In this document: positions 46,732 through 54,764 of the stretch, piece by piece
How positions within the stretch are numbered: the stretch's first letter is position 1
How the letters are laid out: each line of letters begins with the position of its first letter
Source: Sva-07 sp963715285
GTDB lineage: Bacteria; Actinomycetota; Acidimicrobiia; Acidimicrobiales; Ilumatobacteraceae
Assembly (NCBI GenBank): GCA_963715285.1
Contig: CAVQRU010000002.1
Coordinates: forward strand, 1-64,000
DNA length: 64,000 nt
Direction: 5' to 3'
Translations under genes and position numbers: made by a program
The notes under the pieces: model-generated
Told to the model about the DNA's origin: nothing
Databases searched by the model: none
What the model saw: the letters and a program-made list of their open reading frames with translations, nothing else

Positions 46732-47175
46732 TCAGCCGGGGCCGCCGACGTCGACGTTGTAGGCCTCGTAGAGGAGATCGGCACCCAGCTGGCGGTGACG
46801 CACGATCGCTGCGAGCAGCCCGAGCCCCTGCTCCCGCAGGGCTGCAGTCTCCTCCGCGGTCCGTTCCGTCGGAGCATGATCGAACCGGTCGATCAGACGT
46901 TCCGTGTCGGCGGCGATCGTGACGTGCTCGTCGACGAGCCGGTCGATCTGGTTCGAGAGCCGGGGTGCTCGGTCGCGCACCTGATCGAAGATGCCGTCGG
47001 GAGCCTCGGTGGTCGTCACGTGCTCTTCGAACGTCGCCCGCAGGCTCGAGAGTGCAGTGCCCACCCCCTCGGGCCACCGAGCGCCGGAGGCGGGTGCGGC
47101 CAGGGCAGCCTCGAGTGAGGCGGCGGCCCTGAGGAGCATCTCCCGTCGCAGTCGTACCTTGTCGAGATCGTTCAT
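46732..47175 (-). CDS. Small all-helical protein, possibly hemerythrin-like
   Basis: A 147-aa protein. The ATG at 47175 (MNDLDKVRLRREML) has AGAGGG 8 nt upstream; another ATG two codons earlier is too close to it. The sequence predicts four amphipathic helices, with histidine/glutamate pairs in FEEHVTTTEAPDGIF, DEHVTIAADTERL and VRHRQLGADLLYEAYNVD that could form a hemerythrin-type metal site, but the canonical H-x3-E spacing is not fully met. No signal peptide. Function unknown. Divergent from the subtilase gene. Confidence 0.6.
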   Translation of the reverse strand: MNDLDKVRLRREMLLRAAASLEAALAAPASGARWPEGVGTALSSLRATFEEHVTTTEAPDGIFDQVRDRAPRLSNQIDRLVDEHVTIAADTERLIDRFDHAPTERTAEETAALREQGLGLLAAIVRHRQLGADLLYEAYNVDVGGPG

Positions 47176-47431
47176 CGCCATCACCCTCTCGGCCACCAGT
47201 TTCGACGACCGCGGTTGCGCGTCCTGACGATGTCCACCGTACCGATCACCTCGCGCTGCGTACCGGGCCGAAGGCCCCAAGCGTCGCGACTCCCGACACT
47301 TGACGAAACCTTGAAAGATCGGGCATTGACGGTTCCTCGGGCACGGCGCATCATGTGGTGGGGCGACCGCTGAGAGTAGCGGTTTTCGCGGGTGGTTCAT
47401 TGGGGACAGCAGCCAGCGAAGGGAATCCGCC
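47176..47431. promoter_or_regulatory. Divergent intergenic region, likely promoter of the subtilase
   Basis: 256 nt between divergent genes. TTGACG (about 47327) followed after 17 nt by CATCAT is a possible -35/-10 pair for the protease gene. A second TTGACG lies about 27 nt earlier. An AAGGGA ribosome binding site precedes the ATG at 47432. Assignment is by eye only. Confidence 0.35.
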
Positions 47432-48631
47432 ATGCCATCGAGCGACGAGCGCCAGCCGTACATCGTCACCTTCAAGCGCAAGGACGAACGCGCCAGGACC
47501 ACGGACAAGCAAGAGATCCTGCGAGGTGTCATCTCGTCGGACGTCCAGTTCTTCACCGCCGAGGACTTCGCACGAGACAAGCATCCCGTGCCGTCCGCCC
47601 AGGACATGGAGACGCTGGGCTACGACGTCAACCGATATGGAGCGCCGCTCTTGATGGCGCGACTGACCGAAGACGAGGCGCAGGCCCTCGAGGCCGACGA
47701 GGACGTCTTGCGCGTCGAGGAGGACGGCGAAATGCACGCCCTCGATCTGCACCTCGAGGGGACTCCGGCTCCGCAGGCCGAGACGATTCCTGCCGGCGTG
47801 AACCAGGTCAAGGCGCCCGATGCCTGGCCGACCAGCCAGGGTGAGGGCATCAAGGTCTTCATCTGTGACACCGGGATCGACTCCGATCATCCGGACCTCG
47901 TCGACAACCTCCGCGCGGGGAAGAGCTTCGTCACGACAGAGAGTTCGACCGAGGACTACCACGGCCACGGCACACACTGCGCCGGGACGGTCGCCGCATC
48001 GCTGAACGGCAGCGGCGTCGTCGGCGTCGCGCCGTACGCATACGTGTATCCGGTCAAGGTGCTCAGCAGCACAGGATCGGGCAACTGGAGTTGGCTCATC
48101 GCGGCGCTCGACTGGATCACCGACAAGAAAGGCGCCCGCATCGTGAGCATGAGTCTCGGCGGCTCTGGAGCGCCACAGGCGTTGGGCGACATGTGCCAGA
48201 CGGCGTACGACGACGGCATCCTGCTCGTCGCTGCCGCCGGCAACTCGGGAGGGCCACCTGACACGGTCGGGTACCCCGCCAAATACGACTCGGTCGTCGC
48301 CGTGTCGGCGGTCGACAGCACGGACACGATTGCGGGCTTCTCGAGCGTCGGACCGACCGTCGAGGTCTGCGCGCCCGGCGTCAACGTGCTGTCCACGACC
48401 AAGGGGGGCGGCGTCGGCTACATGAGTGGGACATCGATGGCGTGCCCGCACGTCTCCGGTGTCGCTGCGTTGGCGTGGGGATCGCACCGTGGGGCCAACA
48501 ACAAGCAGATCCGTTGGCTCCTGAACACCTTCGCGGTCAACGTCGGTGACGGTGACCCACAGAAGTACGGGGACGGGCGCGTCGACGCCAACACGACGGC
48601 GTTCTACATCGGCAACCCGCCGGAATTCTGA
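47432..48631 (+). CDS. Subtilisin-like serine protease (S8) without signal peptide
   Basis: A 399-aa subtilase. The catalytic triad is clear: Asp146 (FICDTGIDSDHPD), His179 (HGHGTHCAGT) and Ser325 (GTSMACPHVSG), with the oxyanion Asn261 (AAAGNSGGP). The first ~115 residues form a propeptide-like segment ending LLMARLTEDEAQALEADE then DVLRVEEDGEMHALD. There is no N-terminal signal peptide or transmembrane helix, unusual for a subtilase with its own pro-region, so it may act in the cytoplasm like intracellular subtilisins or leave by another route. A convergent small gene downstream encodes a protein resembling the pro-region. Confidence 0.92.
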   Translation: MPSSDERQPYIVTFKRKDERARTTDKQEILRGVISSDVQFFTAEDFARDKHPVPSAQDMETLGYDVNRYGAPLLMARLTEDEAQALEADEDVLRVEEDGEMHALDLHLEGTPAPQAETIPAGVNQVKAPDAWPTSQGEGIKVFICDTGIDSDHPDLVDNLRAGKSFVTTESSTEDYHGHGTHCAGTVAASLNGSGVVGVAPYAYVYPVKVLSSTGSGNWSWLIAALDWITDKKGARIVSMSLGGSGAPQALGDMCQTAYDDGILLVAAAGNSGGPPDTVGYPAKYDSVVAVSAVDSTDTIAGFSSVGPTVEVCAPGVNVLSTTKGGGVGYMSGTSMACPHVSGVAALAWGSHRGANNKQIRWLLNTFAVNVGDGDPQKYGDGRVDANTTAFYIGNPPEF

Positions 48632-48739
48632 TACCAGCGCGACGTGCCGGACACCGCTTCACGATCCTCGGCGGGCTCGTCGAGAGGTACTGGTCTCGTC
48701 ACCCCGGGAATCTCGTCGGCGTGATCCCGACGCCGAAGT

Positions 48740-48997
48740 TCATTCCATCGCGTGCATGTCACCGCTGTCGTGCTCGATTCGGAGCACACCGGCTCGGCTG
48801 GCGAGCGAACGGGCGGCTTGGCCGGTAGCAGTGCCCATCACGATCGTTCCCGAACGGGCGGTGTTCGTCACCTCGAACCCTTCGACGTCGGCAACGGAAC
48901 AGCCGGGCTCGACCGTCACGATGACCGACTCGCGATGATCAGGCTCGGCCGCGTGCTGCGAGAAGGCCGTACGCAGAACAGAACTCATCTCCGCCAT
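48740..48997 (-). CDS. Small stand-alone protein resembling the subtilase propeptide (candidate inhibitor)
   Basis: An 85-aa protein with a strong ribosome binding site (AGGAGGTG, 6 nt before ATG 48997). Its second half, IVMGTATGQAARSLASRAG then VLRIEHDSGDMHAME, lines up with the subtilase pro-region LLMARLTEDEAQALEADED then VLRVEEDG-EMHALD; V-L-R-(V/I)-E-x-D and M-H-A-(L/M)-(D/E) are shared. The predicted order (strand, helix, strands, helix, strand) fits the I9/propeptide-like ferredoxin fold. No signal peptide, matching the leaderless protease. The last residues are acidic and end at Glu, as when a propeptide C-terminus occupies the active site. Inhibition is inferred, not shown. Confidence 0.7.
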   Translation of the reverse strand: MAEMSSVLRTAFSQHAAEPDHRESVIVTVEPGCSVADVEGFEVTNTARSGTIVMGTATGQAARSLASRAGVLRIEHDSGDMHAME

Positions 48998-49067
48998 GTG
49001 ACCACCTCCTGTCGAAGAGTAGCCCTGCCGCGAACACGAAGAACCCGGCGACTTCCTCGTGGGTTAC

Positions 49068-50105
49068 TCATTCGCACAGGTCGTCGTCAGCAGAGGAGCA
49101 CACCTCGGCGGGCGCTCCAATCGCCAGGACGGCTGTCCCGAACGGCGAGACGAACATGTCGGCCACCATGATGACCACAGCGCCGTCGTCGATCATCTGC
49201 TGATCGATGTACACCGTCAACGTGGTGGTGAACGCGCTGCCCTCGATCGGGTCCTCTCCGGCTTGGCCGGGGTTGCGGAGGGCGCCCATCTCGCGCATCT
49301 GGTTGGCGGAATCGAACCGTTCCGGGACGTTCCCGCAGGTACTGGAATCGAAGTAGGCGCGAACGAGGGGGTCGCCGGGAGTCGGTGCGGGGCGGCGTTG
49401 CAGCCCGCCCAAGGCTGGGCACGCGATGACAAGCACACCGCCGGTGTTGGATCCGACACCCCTGGCGTTGACCCGAATCTCGACGGGTCCGACCACGGCG
49501 GGCACCGCCAGCGGGTCGAGGGTCATCGGCAGGGGACCCCAGAACGGTGTCGGAGCGCCGGTGCCTGCGATCTCGAGCACCGCCGTGCGGTCGATGGGGA
49601 CGACGGTGTCGCCCTGCACGATGAGCACGCCACCATCGTCGATCATCTCCTGGTCGACGAAGACCACCAGCGACACGACGAACGGGCCGCCGTCGGGTGA
49701 TTCGACGTTGGCGCCGAGGTCGAACATCTCTTGGTGGCTGGCGAATCGTTGCGGCACGTTCCCGCACACCTCCACGATGCTCACCTCTGGGTTCGGTCGG
49801 TCCGTGTGCGCCCCAGGGCAGGAGAAGACGGCAGCACCGCCGATGCCCGTGGTGTCACCCCTCACCTCGATCTCGACGGCTCCGACGGCCGCGGGGACCG
49901 ACGGCGGATCCAGAACCAACCCATCGGCCGGCGGCGCCGGCACCGCGGTCGTCGTCGTGGCGGGCACGGTGGTAGCGACTTCCGTGGTGGGCGTCGTCGG
50001 TGGCATCTCTGCGGGCGCGTCCGACTGGCCGTCGCTGCCGCTACAGCCGGCGATCATGGTCAGACAGGCGAACGCTGCAATCACCCGGGTTGAGGTCTTC
50101 GTCAC
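49068..50105 (-). CDS. Lipoprotein with two tandem homologous domains
   Basis: A 345-aa lipoprotein. The signal peptide MTKTSTRVIAAFACLTMIAGC gives Cys21 as the lipidation site. A Thr/Pro-rich linker (about 30-65) follows. Two repeats share a common scheme: (V)GxVEIxVxxxxxGxxGxx, then CP or CPG, then a CGNVPxRF motif, then VVFVDQEMIDDGGVLI / LTVYIDQQMIDDGAVVI (repeat 1 about 68-190, repeat 2 about 205-335). Each has a Cys pair suggesting a disulfide, and the C-terminus adds CSSADDDLC. No known family. Presumably sits outside the cytoplasmic membrane; function unknown. Confidence 0.75.
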   Translation of the reverse strand: MTKTSTRVIAAFACLTMIAGCSGSDGQSDAPAEMPPTTPTTEVATTVPATTTTAVPAPPADGLVLDPPSVPAAVGAVEIEVRGDTTGIGGAAVFSCPGAHTDRPNPEVSIVEVCGNVPQRFASHQEMFDLGANVESPDGGPFVVSLVVFVDQEMIDDGGVLIVQGDTVVPIDRTAVLEIAGTGAPTPFWGPLPMTLDPLAVPAVVGPVEIRVNARGVGSNTGGVLVIACPALGGLQRRPAPTPGDPLVRAYFDSSTCGNVPERFDSANQMREMGALRNPGQAGEDPIEGSAFTTTLTVYIDQQMIDDGAVVIMVADMFVSPFGTAVLAIGAPAEVCSSADDDLCE

Positions 50106-50329
50106 GACTGCCTCCCTCGGTCCACCTTCAACGGTACGAACGCCGGGCGATACGTCGATAGAGGCTTTGGTTCAACCGCCCGTGGGGCGTCCAGTGGGAT
50201 GACGTCGTTGCGGATCAGGCAGGGATGCGCGGGCACGGGGCTGTCGACCAGAAGCCCTTCGGCGGCGCGCTCGACTGCTCGACACGGGCCGGCGGATCGG
50301 TACGTTCGGTCCTGAAAGGGAGGTGCGCC
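50106..50329. other. Divergent intergenic region
   Basis: 224 nt between the lipoprotein and the SDR gene. GGGAGG before the SDR ATG is the only clear signal. Confidence 0.3.
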
Positions 50330-51181
50330 ATGGGTGATCGACCAGGTCCGGTCCTCGTTACGGGAGCAAACTCGGGGATCGGTCTCGCATCGACGCTGCG
50401 GTTCGCGAGCCGCGGGTGGGAGACGTGGGGCACGGTTCGTTCCTCTGCCAAGGCTGAGGTGCTCGTAGAGGCGGCGAGCTCGGCAGGAGTCGCTGATCGT
50501 GTGCACCCGGTCGTGCTCGATGTCAGCGACCACGACGCGGTCGTCGAGCGCTGGTCGGAGCTGCCCGGCTTCTACGCGGTCGTGAACAACGCCGGCTACA
50601 GCGAGTTGGGCGCGGTGGAGGAGGTGTCGGCGGCGGACGTGCGCCGCCAGCTCGATGTCAACCTGATCGCCCCGGCGGTGGTGTCGTCGTGTGCGCTTCC
50701 AGCGATGCGGGAGCGCGGATCCGGCCGCATCGTGATGATCTCCTCGATCGCCGGTCGGGCGGCGATCCTTCCTCTGAACGGCTGGTATCACGCGTCGAAG
50801 TTCGGCCTCGAGGCGCTGTCCGACGTGCTGAGGATGGAGGTTGCGTCGTTCGGGGTGCGGGTCTCGGTGATCGAGCCCGGCTTCTTCAAGACCGAGATCG
50901 AGCAGCGAGCGAAGGCGAAGGCTGCGCAACGGGAATCGGTCGTCGGCTCGCCGTACCAGCGTGCCTACGCACGCATGCAGCAGGTTGCGGATCTCGTCAC
51001 GACGCTCGCTCCGCCCCCTGGCATCGTCGCTCGAACCGTCGTGTCGGCCGTGGAGTCGAGGCGGCCGCGGCACCGGTACCTGGTCGGGGCGGACGCGCTC
51101 GGCATCGCCGTCACGAACCCGCTCGTGCCTCGTCAGGTGAGCGACACGCTCACCCGTCTGGTCGCCGATCTGCGGCGGTGA
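50330..51181 (+). CDS. Short-chain dehydrogenase/reductase (SDR)
   Basis: A 283-aa classical SDR. The start at 50330 (MGDRPGPVLVTGANSGIG) is chosen for GGGAGG 8 nt upstream. The cofactor motif TGANSGIG, the NNAG motif (FYAVVNNAGYSELG), and the catalytic Ser (IVMISSIAGR) and Tyr-x3-Lys (WYHASKFGLEALS) are present. The C-terminal part (about 200-283) contains a helical segment and matches sterol/steroid-type SDRs of actinobacteria. It reduces or oxidises a carbonyl or alcohol with NAD(P)H. Substrate unknown. Confidence 0.9.
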   Translation: MGDRPGPVLVTGANSGIGLASTLRFASRGWETWGTVRSSAKAEVLVEAASSAGVADRVHPVVLDVSDHDAVVERWSELPGFYAVVNNAGYSELGAVEEVSAADVRRQLDVNLIAPAVVSSCALPAMRERGSGRIVMISSIAGRAAILPLNGWYHASKFGLEALSDVLRMEVASFGVRVSVIEPGFFKTEIEQRAKAKAAQRESVVGSPYQRAYARMQQVADLVTTLAPPPGIVARTVVSAVESRRPRHRYLVGADALGIAVTNPLVPRQVSDTLTRLVADLRR

Positions 51182-51557
51182 TCCCCCAGTGTGGGTGGCC
51201 ACGACGGCTGGGCCAGCGGAGTCTGCCGAGCCAGGGATGCGCAGGATGCGCACGTTGGAGGACGTCGGCAAGCCACGCCTCGGCATCGTGCTCGAGCAGT
51301 GGGAGCGCGGCGTCGAGATCGGCGGTGTCCTTCGGTCGGGCGAGTGCCGCTTTGGAGGCGAGCGCGACCTCGGGACGCAAGTAGGTCAGCCCATCGTCGG
51401 CAACCCACATCGCGCGTTCGACGTCTTCGATCACTGTCGTGTCGCGATGGACGCCAGTGAACGTTTCGATTGCCCATCCGCCGGCGATCCACCACGCCGC
51501 ATCAGCCAGACGCTCGGCGTCGGGCGCAGGCAACCGGGTCTGCGAGGCTGGGCGCAT
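51150..51557 (-). pseudogene. Shortened aminoglycoside-nucleotidyltransferase-fold ORF
   Basis: A 135-codon ORF starting MRPASQTRLPAPDAERLAD then AAWWIAGGWAIETFTGVHRD, the first motif of the nucleotidyltransferase domain (GG-x-A-x10-HRD, normally followed by D-x-D). It then jumps to DGLTYLRPEVALASKAALARPKDTADLDAALPLL, which is the C-terminal helical part of the family. The central ~75-80 residues, including the D-x-D metal site, are missing, with no frame change. It therefore cannot be catalytically active. It overlaps the SDR 3' end by 32 nt and shares a CATG start with the divergent aldo/keto reductase. Probably a decaying gene. Confidence 0.6.
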
Positions 51558-52530
51558 GCGCTATCGACGATTGGGCCGCACCGCTCTGCAGGTCAGCGAG
51601 CTCTGTCTCGGCACGATGAACTTCGGGCCGCAGACTCCCGAGGACGAGTCGTTCGCGATCATGGATCGCGCGGTCGAGCTCGGGATCAACTTCTTCGACA
51701 CAGCGAACCGTTACGGCGGCGACAAGGGAGCTGGTGCCACCGAGTCGATCATCGGACGGTGGTTCGCCCAGGGCGGTGGCAGGCGGGACAAGATCGTCCT
51801 GGCGACGAAGCTCTTCGGAGCGATGTCGGAGTGGCCGAATGACGGCCGGCTGTCGGCCCGCCACATTCGGATGGCGTGCGAGGACAGCCTTCGGCGAATG
51901 CAGACCGACCACATCGACCTCTACCAGATGCACCACATCGATCGCACCGCGCCCTGGGAGGAGGTCTGGCAGGCGATGGACACGCTGATCCAGCAGGGCA
52001 AGATCACCTATGTCGGCAGCAGCAACTTCGCCGGATGGCACATCGCTCGAGCCAACGAGGCCGCGGCCCGCCGACACACGCTTGGCCTCGTCAGCGAGCA
52101 GAGCCATTACAACCTGTTGGTGCGAACCGTCGAACTCGAGGTGCTGCCGGCATGTCGGGAGTACGGCGTCGGTGTGATCCCGTGGAGTCCATTGTCCGGC
52201 GGGCTGCTCGGCGGTGTGCTCGGTGACTCCGACCGCGCTCGTCGCCGGTCCCCCCAGTCGCTGAAGCGGATCGACAGACTGCGCCCTCAGCTGGAGCAGT
52301 GGGAGCAGCTGTGTGCTGATCTCGAGGAGGAGCCCGCAGCAGTGGCGTTGGCGTGGCTCCTCGCCCAGGACGGCGTCACGTGCCCGATCATCGGCCCGCG
52401 CACACGTGGTCAGCTCGACGGCGCCTCACTGCGCTCCCTCGAGCTGACCCTCACTCCCGACACGCTGACAGCGATCGACGCGATCTTCCCCGGCCCGGGC
52501 GGTACCGCACCCGAAGCGTACGCCTGGTAG
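51556..52530 (+). CDS. Aldo/keto reductase
   Basis: A 324-aa TIM-barrel reductase. Its start MRYRRLGRTALQVSELCLGTMNFG is the classical AKR N-terminus. The catalytic Asp and Tyr are in INFFDTANRYGGDKG, the Lys is in KIVLATKLFG, and the His is in LYQMHHIDRTAPWEE. The NADPH-binding C-terminal region includes IPWSPLSGGLL and PIIGPRTRGQLDG. It reduces aldehydes or ketones with NADPH, most like the YajO/Gre3-like AKR11-12 groups. Cytosolic. The start codon overlaps that of the minus-strand pseudogene. Confidence 0.9.
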   Translation: MRYRRLGRTALQVSELCLGTMNFGPQTPEDESFAIMDRAVELGINFFDTANRYGGDKGAGATESIIGRWFAQGGGRRDKIVLATKLFGAMSEWPNDGRLSARHIRMACEDSLRRMQTDHIDLYQMHHIDRTAPWEEVWQAMDTLIQQGKITYVGSSNFAGWHIARANEAAARRHTLGLVSEQSHYNLLVRTVELEVLPACREYGVGVIPWSPLSGGLLGGVLGDSDRARRRSPQSLKRIDRLRPQLEQWEQLCADLEEEPAAVALAWLLAQDGVTCPIIGPRTRGQLDGASLRSLELTLTPDTLTAIDAIFPGPGGTAPEAYAW

Positions 52531-52640
52531 CCCGACGGTCGTCTCTGCCTCGGTCCGTCGCGTTGAAGTGCACTCCGCCGATCCCGGTGACCTTGGTCAT
52601 CGAGTGCGTCGACCGCGGTCACCGGGTCGGCGGGTTGCGA

Positions 52641-53282
52641 TCAGGCCCCCATCATGTTGACGTAGACGCCACTCCGGATGAGTTCGGCAGTGGGATCCGA
52701 CATCGCGCCGGCCCAGAACGCCTGCCACTCTGCGTCGGCGGCCGTCGCGTCTGCGTAGGCCCCGTAGGCATCGAGGTCGTCGAACACCGTACTCACCAGT
52801 GTGGTCATCGGATGTGCGCCGATGACCGACTGCAGGGCCCGAGGTCGACCGCCCATCCGCTCGATGTGCGGGAACGATTCGGCGACCTTGCCCATGAAGT
52901 CTGCAAGCCGCCCCGGGCGCGCCTGCCACTGCACCGCGAGCACGACGCCGAGCGTGCGATTGGCAGCCTGGAAGTTCGGGTCGACGTCAGTGAAGAGAGA
53001 ACTCTCGGCCTGTGTCGCCGCTCCCGTGCCCATCGCGTTCCGATAGAAGTCCTGCCAGCTCGCGTCGGCCTGCATCTTCTTCACACCCGCAACCCACTCG
53101 GCGTTGTTCGCGTAGTTGACCGACATCGCCAACGTGCCGATGTCGCCACCGGCCAGCACCTGCAGCGGGGCAGCGGCCATCCCCATTCCCCGCAACCGCT
53201 CCGCGGCCTCCATGTGCAGCGCCATGTGTTCCCCGGCTCGGCCAGGCTCGCTCCGAAAGCTCGTCAGTGATACGACAGCCAT
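52641..53282 (-). CDS. Two-domain dimeric alpha/beta-barrel-like protein
   Basis: A 213-aa protein. ATG at 53282 is preceded by AGGAGGGA at a good distance. Two similar halves are visible: MAVVSLTSFRSEPGRAGEHMALHMEAAERLRGMG with QVLAGGDIGTLAMSVNYANNAEW and ...SWQDFYRNAMG, then LAVQWQARPGRLADFMGKVAESFPHIERMGGRPRA and ...WQAFWAGAMSDP. This is the ABM/NIPSNAP-like duplicated ferredoxin arrangement. Such small proteins often act as monooxygenases or degradative enzymes; none can be chosen here. No signal peptide. Confidence 0.65.
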   Translation of the reverse strand: MAVVSLTSFRSEPGRAGEHMALHMEAAERLRGMGMAAAPLQVLAGGDIGTLAMSVNYANNAEWVAGVKKMQADASWQDFYRNAMGTGAATQAESSLFTDVDPNFQAANRTLGVVLAVQWQARPGRLADFMGKVAESFPHIERMGGRPRALQSVIGAHPMTTLVSTVFDDLDAYGAYADATAADAEWQAFWAGAMSDPTAELIRSGVYVNMMGA

Positions 53283-53385
53283 GATGTTCCCTCCTGATTC
53301 GTGAATTCCCCCCAGCGCGAACTTAGCAACGCTCGGCACGCCCCGGGAACGGGCACCCGATGGCGGTCCTCCAGGACGAGGGGAA
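53283..53385. other. Spacer upstream of integrase remnant
   Basis: The leader of the two-domain protein gene and unassigned sequence. No feature beyond the AGGAGG site. Confidence 0.3.
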
Positions 53386-53595
53386 GTGAGGGGGACCCGA
53401 CGATCGGCCAGTCGCTCGCTGGGTACGTATGGGCACCTCAAGCCGGGCGACGACGATCGGTTGCGGTCGGCGATCGACGTGGCACTGCGAGCACCCGTGC
53501 GCGGAGTGTGCGGAGGGCGCTTCAGCGCGCTCGCAATCGTGCATCATCCCTGGTCAGGGGTGGTGGCAACGGTGAGGCGGTCTGTAAGCGGGACA
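53386..53595 (+). pseudogene. Tyrosine-recombinase (phage-type integrase) 3' remnant with downstream repeat
   Basis: The frame from 53386 reads SLGTYGHLKPGDDDRLRSAI then DVALRAP, which matches the C-terminal end of tyrosine recombinases: the catalytic Tyr in TYGHL and the following D-x-R helix. Nothing upstream retains the R-H-R catalytic region. In the next frame the end reads IIPGQGWWQR followed by TGA at 53573. The last 49 nt (53547-53595) recur at 62980-63028 with 38/49 identity, including CAACGGTGAGG and CTGTAAGCGGGA. Interpretation: an integrase gene end plus its flanking att-like DNA, left after decay of an integrated element. Confidence 0.6.
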
Positions 53596-53732
53596 CATTT
53601 CGCGCAACGCCGCGACCTGCGGGTTTGCTGGGCGAGCGCATTCGAACTCGCAGTCACCCACCTCCGGCCCTGGTACGGCGGTTGCCCACGGGTGCACGTT
53701 GGACGCGACCGCTCGGGAGGTGAACTCCATCG

Positions 53733-54701
53733 ATGACCCCGCTGTGGACCGTCGCGCTGATCATCGGCGTCCTGGTCGCGGCGGCCGCCAGCCGTCGTGC
53801 CGTGGGTGCTGCGCTCGTCGCGTCTGCGGCGTCGGGGCTCCCCACGACGGTCGTCGGCCTCACCGTGGTCGCCGTCGGCACCGACCTGCCCGAGATCGCG
53901 AACTCGATCTCGGCCGCGGTTGCCGGCCAGGGCGACATCAACGTCGGCAACGCCACGGGGTCGGCGATGACCCAGGTGACCCTCGTCCTCGCGTTGCTCT
54001 GCCTGGCCACGCCCGCACTTCGCGCTGATCGCTTCACGGTCGTCGCTGTCGGCACCGGCACCACGGTCGTGCTGCTCGTCGATGCCTGGTTGGTCGGCGA
54101 CGAGCTGTTGAGTCGCCAGGAAGGGCTCGCACTGGTCGCCGGCTGGGTCGTGGCGATGGGGCTGATGATCCGCTTCAGATCCTCGATGCTGGATGGTCGA
54201 CCGGACCCGCGCCGTCGGGAGGGCGACGTCGAGACGGAGCGGGACCACCGGATCGCGATCACGAGCGGAACGATCGCCCTGGCGTGGCTCGCGGTCGTGG
54301 CTGCTGCGGCGACGATCATGGTCGAGAGCTTCGTCCGGATCACCGATGTGATCGGTGTCCCGCCGCTGATCGCGAGTGCGGTCGTGCTCGCGCTCGGGAC
54401 GTCGTTGCCCGAGCTGATCGTCGACCTCACGGCGGTTCGCCGCGGCGCCGGCGCACTGGCCGTCGGTGAGCTGTTCGGTTCGTCGCTGGTCGACTCCTCG
54501 CTCGCGCTCGGAATCGGGCCGGCGATTCGTGCGACCGAAGTGTCGCCGTCGGCGACCACCGCCTGCCTGATCGCAGCTGCGGGTGTGCTCGGCGCGACGA
54601 TCGTCGCCGCGAGTCGGCGTGTGCACGGCAGCGGCTCGTCGGTGCCGCTGCTGTTGATCTATGCCGTGGCGACGGCGCTCCTGGTGGCGACCGTCTCGTG
54701 A
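53733..54701 (+). CDS. Sodium/calcium exchanger family (CaCA) antiporter
   Basis: A 322-aa membrane protein with about ten helices. Both alpha repeats are canonical: LTVVAVGTDLPEIANSISAA with GDINVGNATGSAMTQV, and VLALGTSLPELIVDLTAV with AVGELFGSSLVDSSLALG. This is closer to textbook CaCA proteins than the other exchanger at 15191. It exports Ca2+ (or similar cation) in exchange for Na+/H+. The next gene, about 60 nt downstream, is a calcium-type P-ATPase, so the two probably form a cation efflux unit. Confidence 0.87.
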   Translation: MTPLWTVALIIGVLVAAAASRRAVGAALVASAASGLPTTVVGLTVVAVGTDLPEIANSISAAVAGQGDINVGNATGSAMTQVTLVLALLCLATPALRADRFTVVAVGTGTTVVLLVDAWLVGDELLSRQEGLALVAGWVVAMGLMIRFRSSMLDGRPDPRRREGDVETERDHRIAITSGTIALAWLAVVAAAATIMVESFVRITDVIGVPPLIASAVVLALGTSLPELIVDLTAVRRGAGALAVGELFGSSLVDSSLALGIGPAIRATEVSPSATTACLIAAAGVLGATIVAASRRVHGSGSSVPLLLIYAVATALLVATVS

Positions 54702-54764
54702 CGATCGGCCCTGGCAGCGGCCAGGTCGTCCCCGCCACATTGGTTCGGGCACGGGAAGGACCCC

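Noticed and set aside
46732..47175. Firm hemerythrin assignment
   Set aside because: The helix pattern fits, but the His/Glu spacing of the metal site is incomplete, so it is kept as a possibility only.
53387..53399. TGAGGGGGACCCG, identical to the reverse complement of the IS3 right end at 552-564
   Set aside because: The sequence to its right is integrase, not IS3, so it cannot be a proper left end of that element. A 13-nt GC-rich match may be chance.
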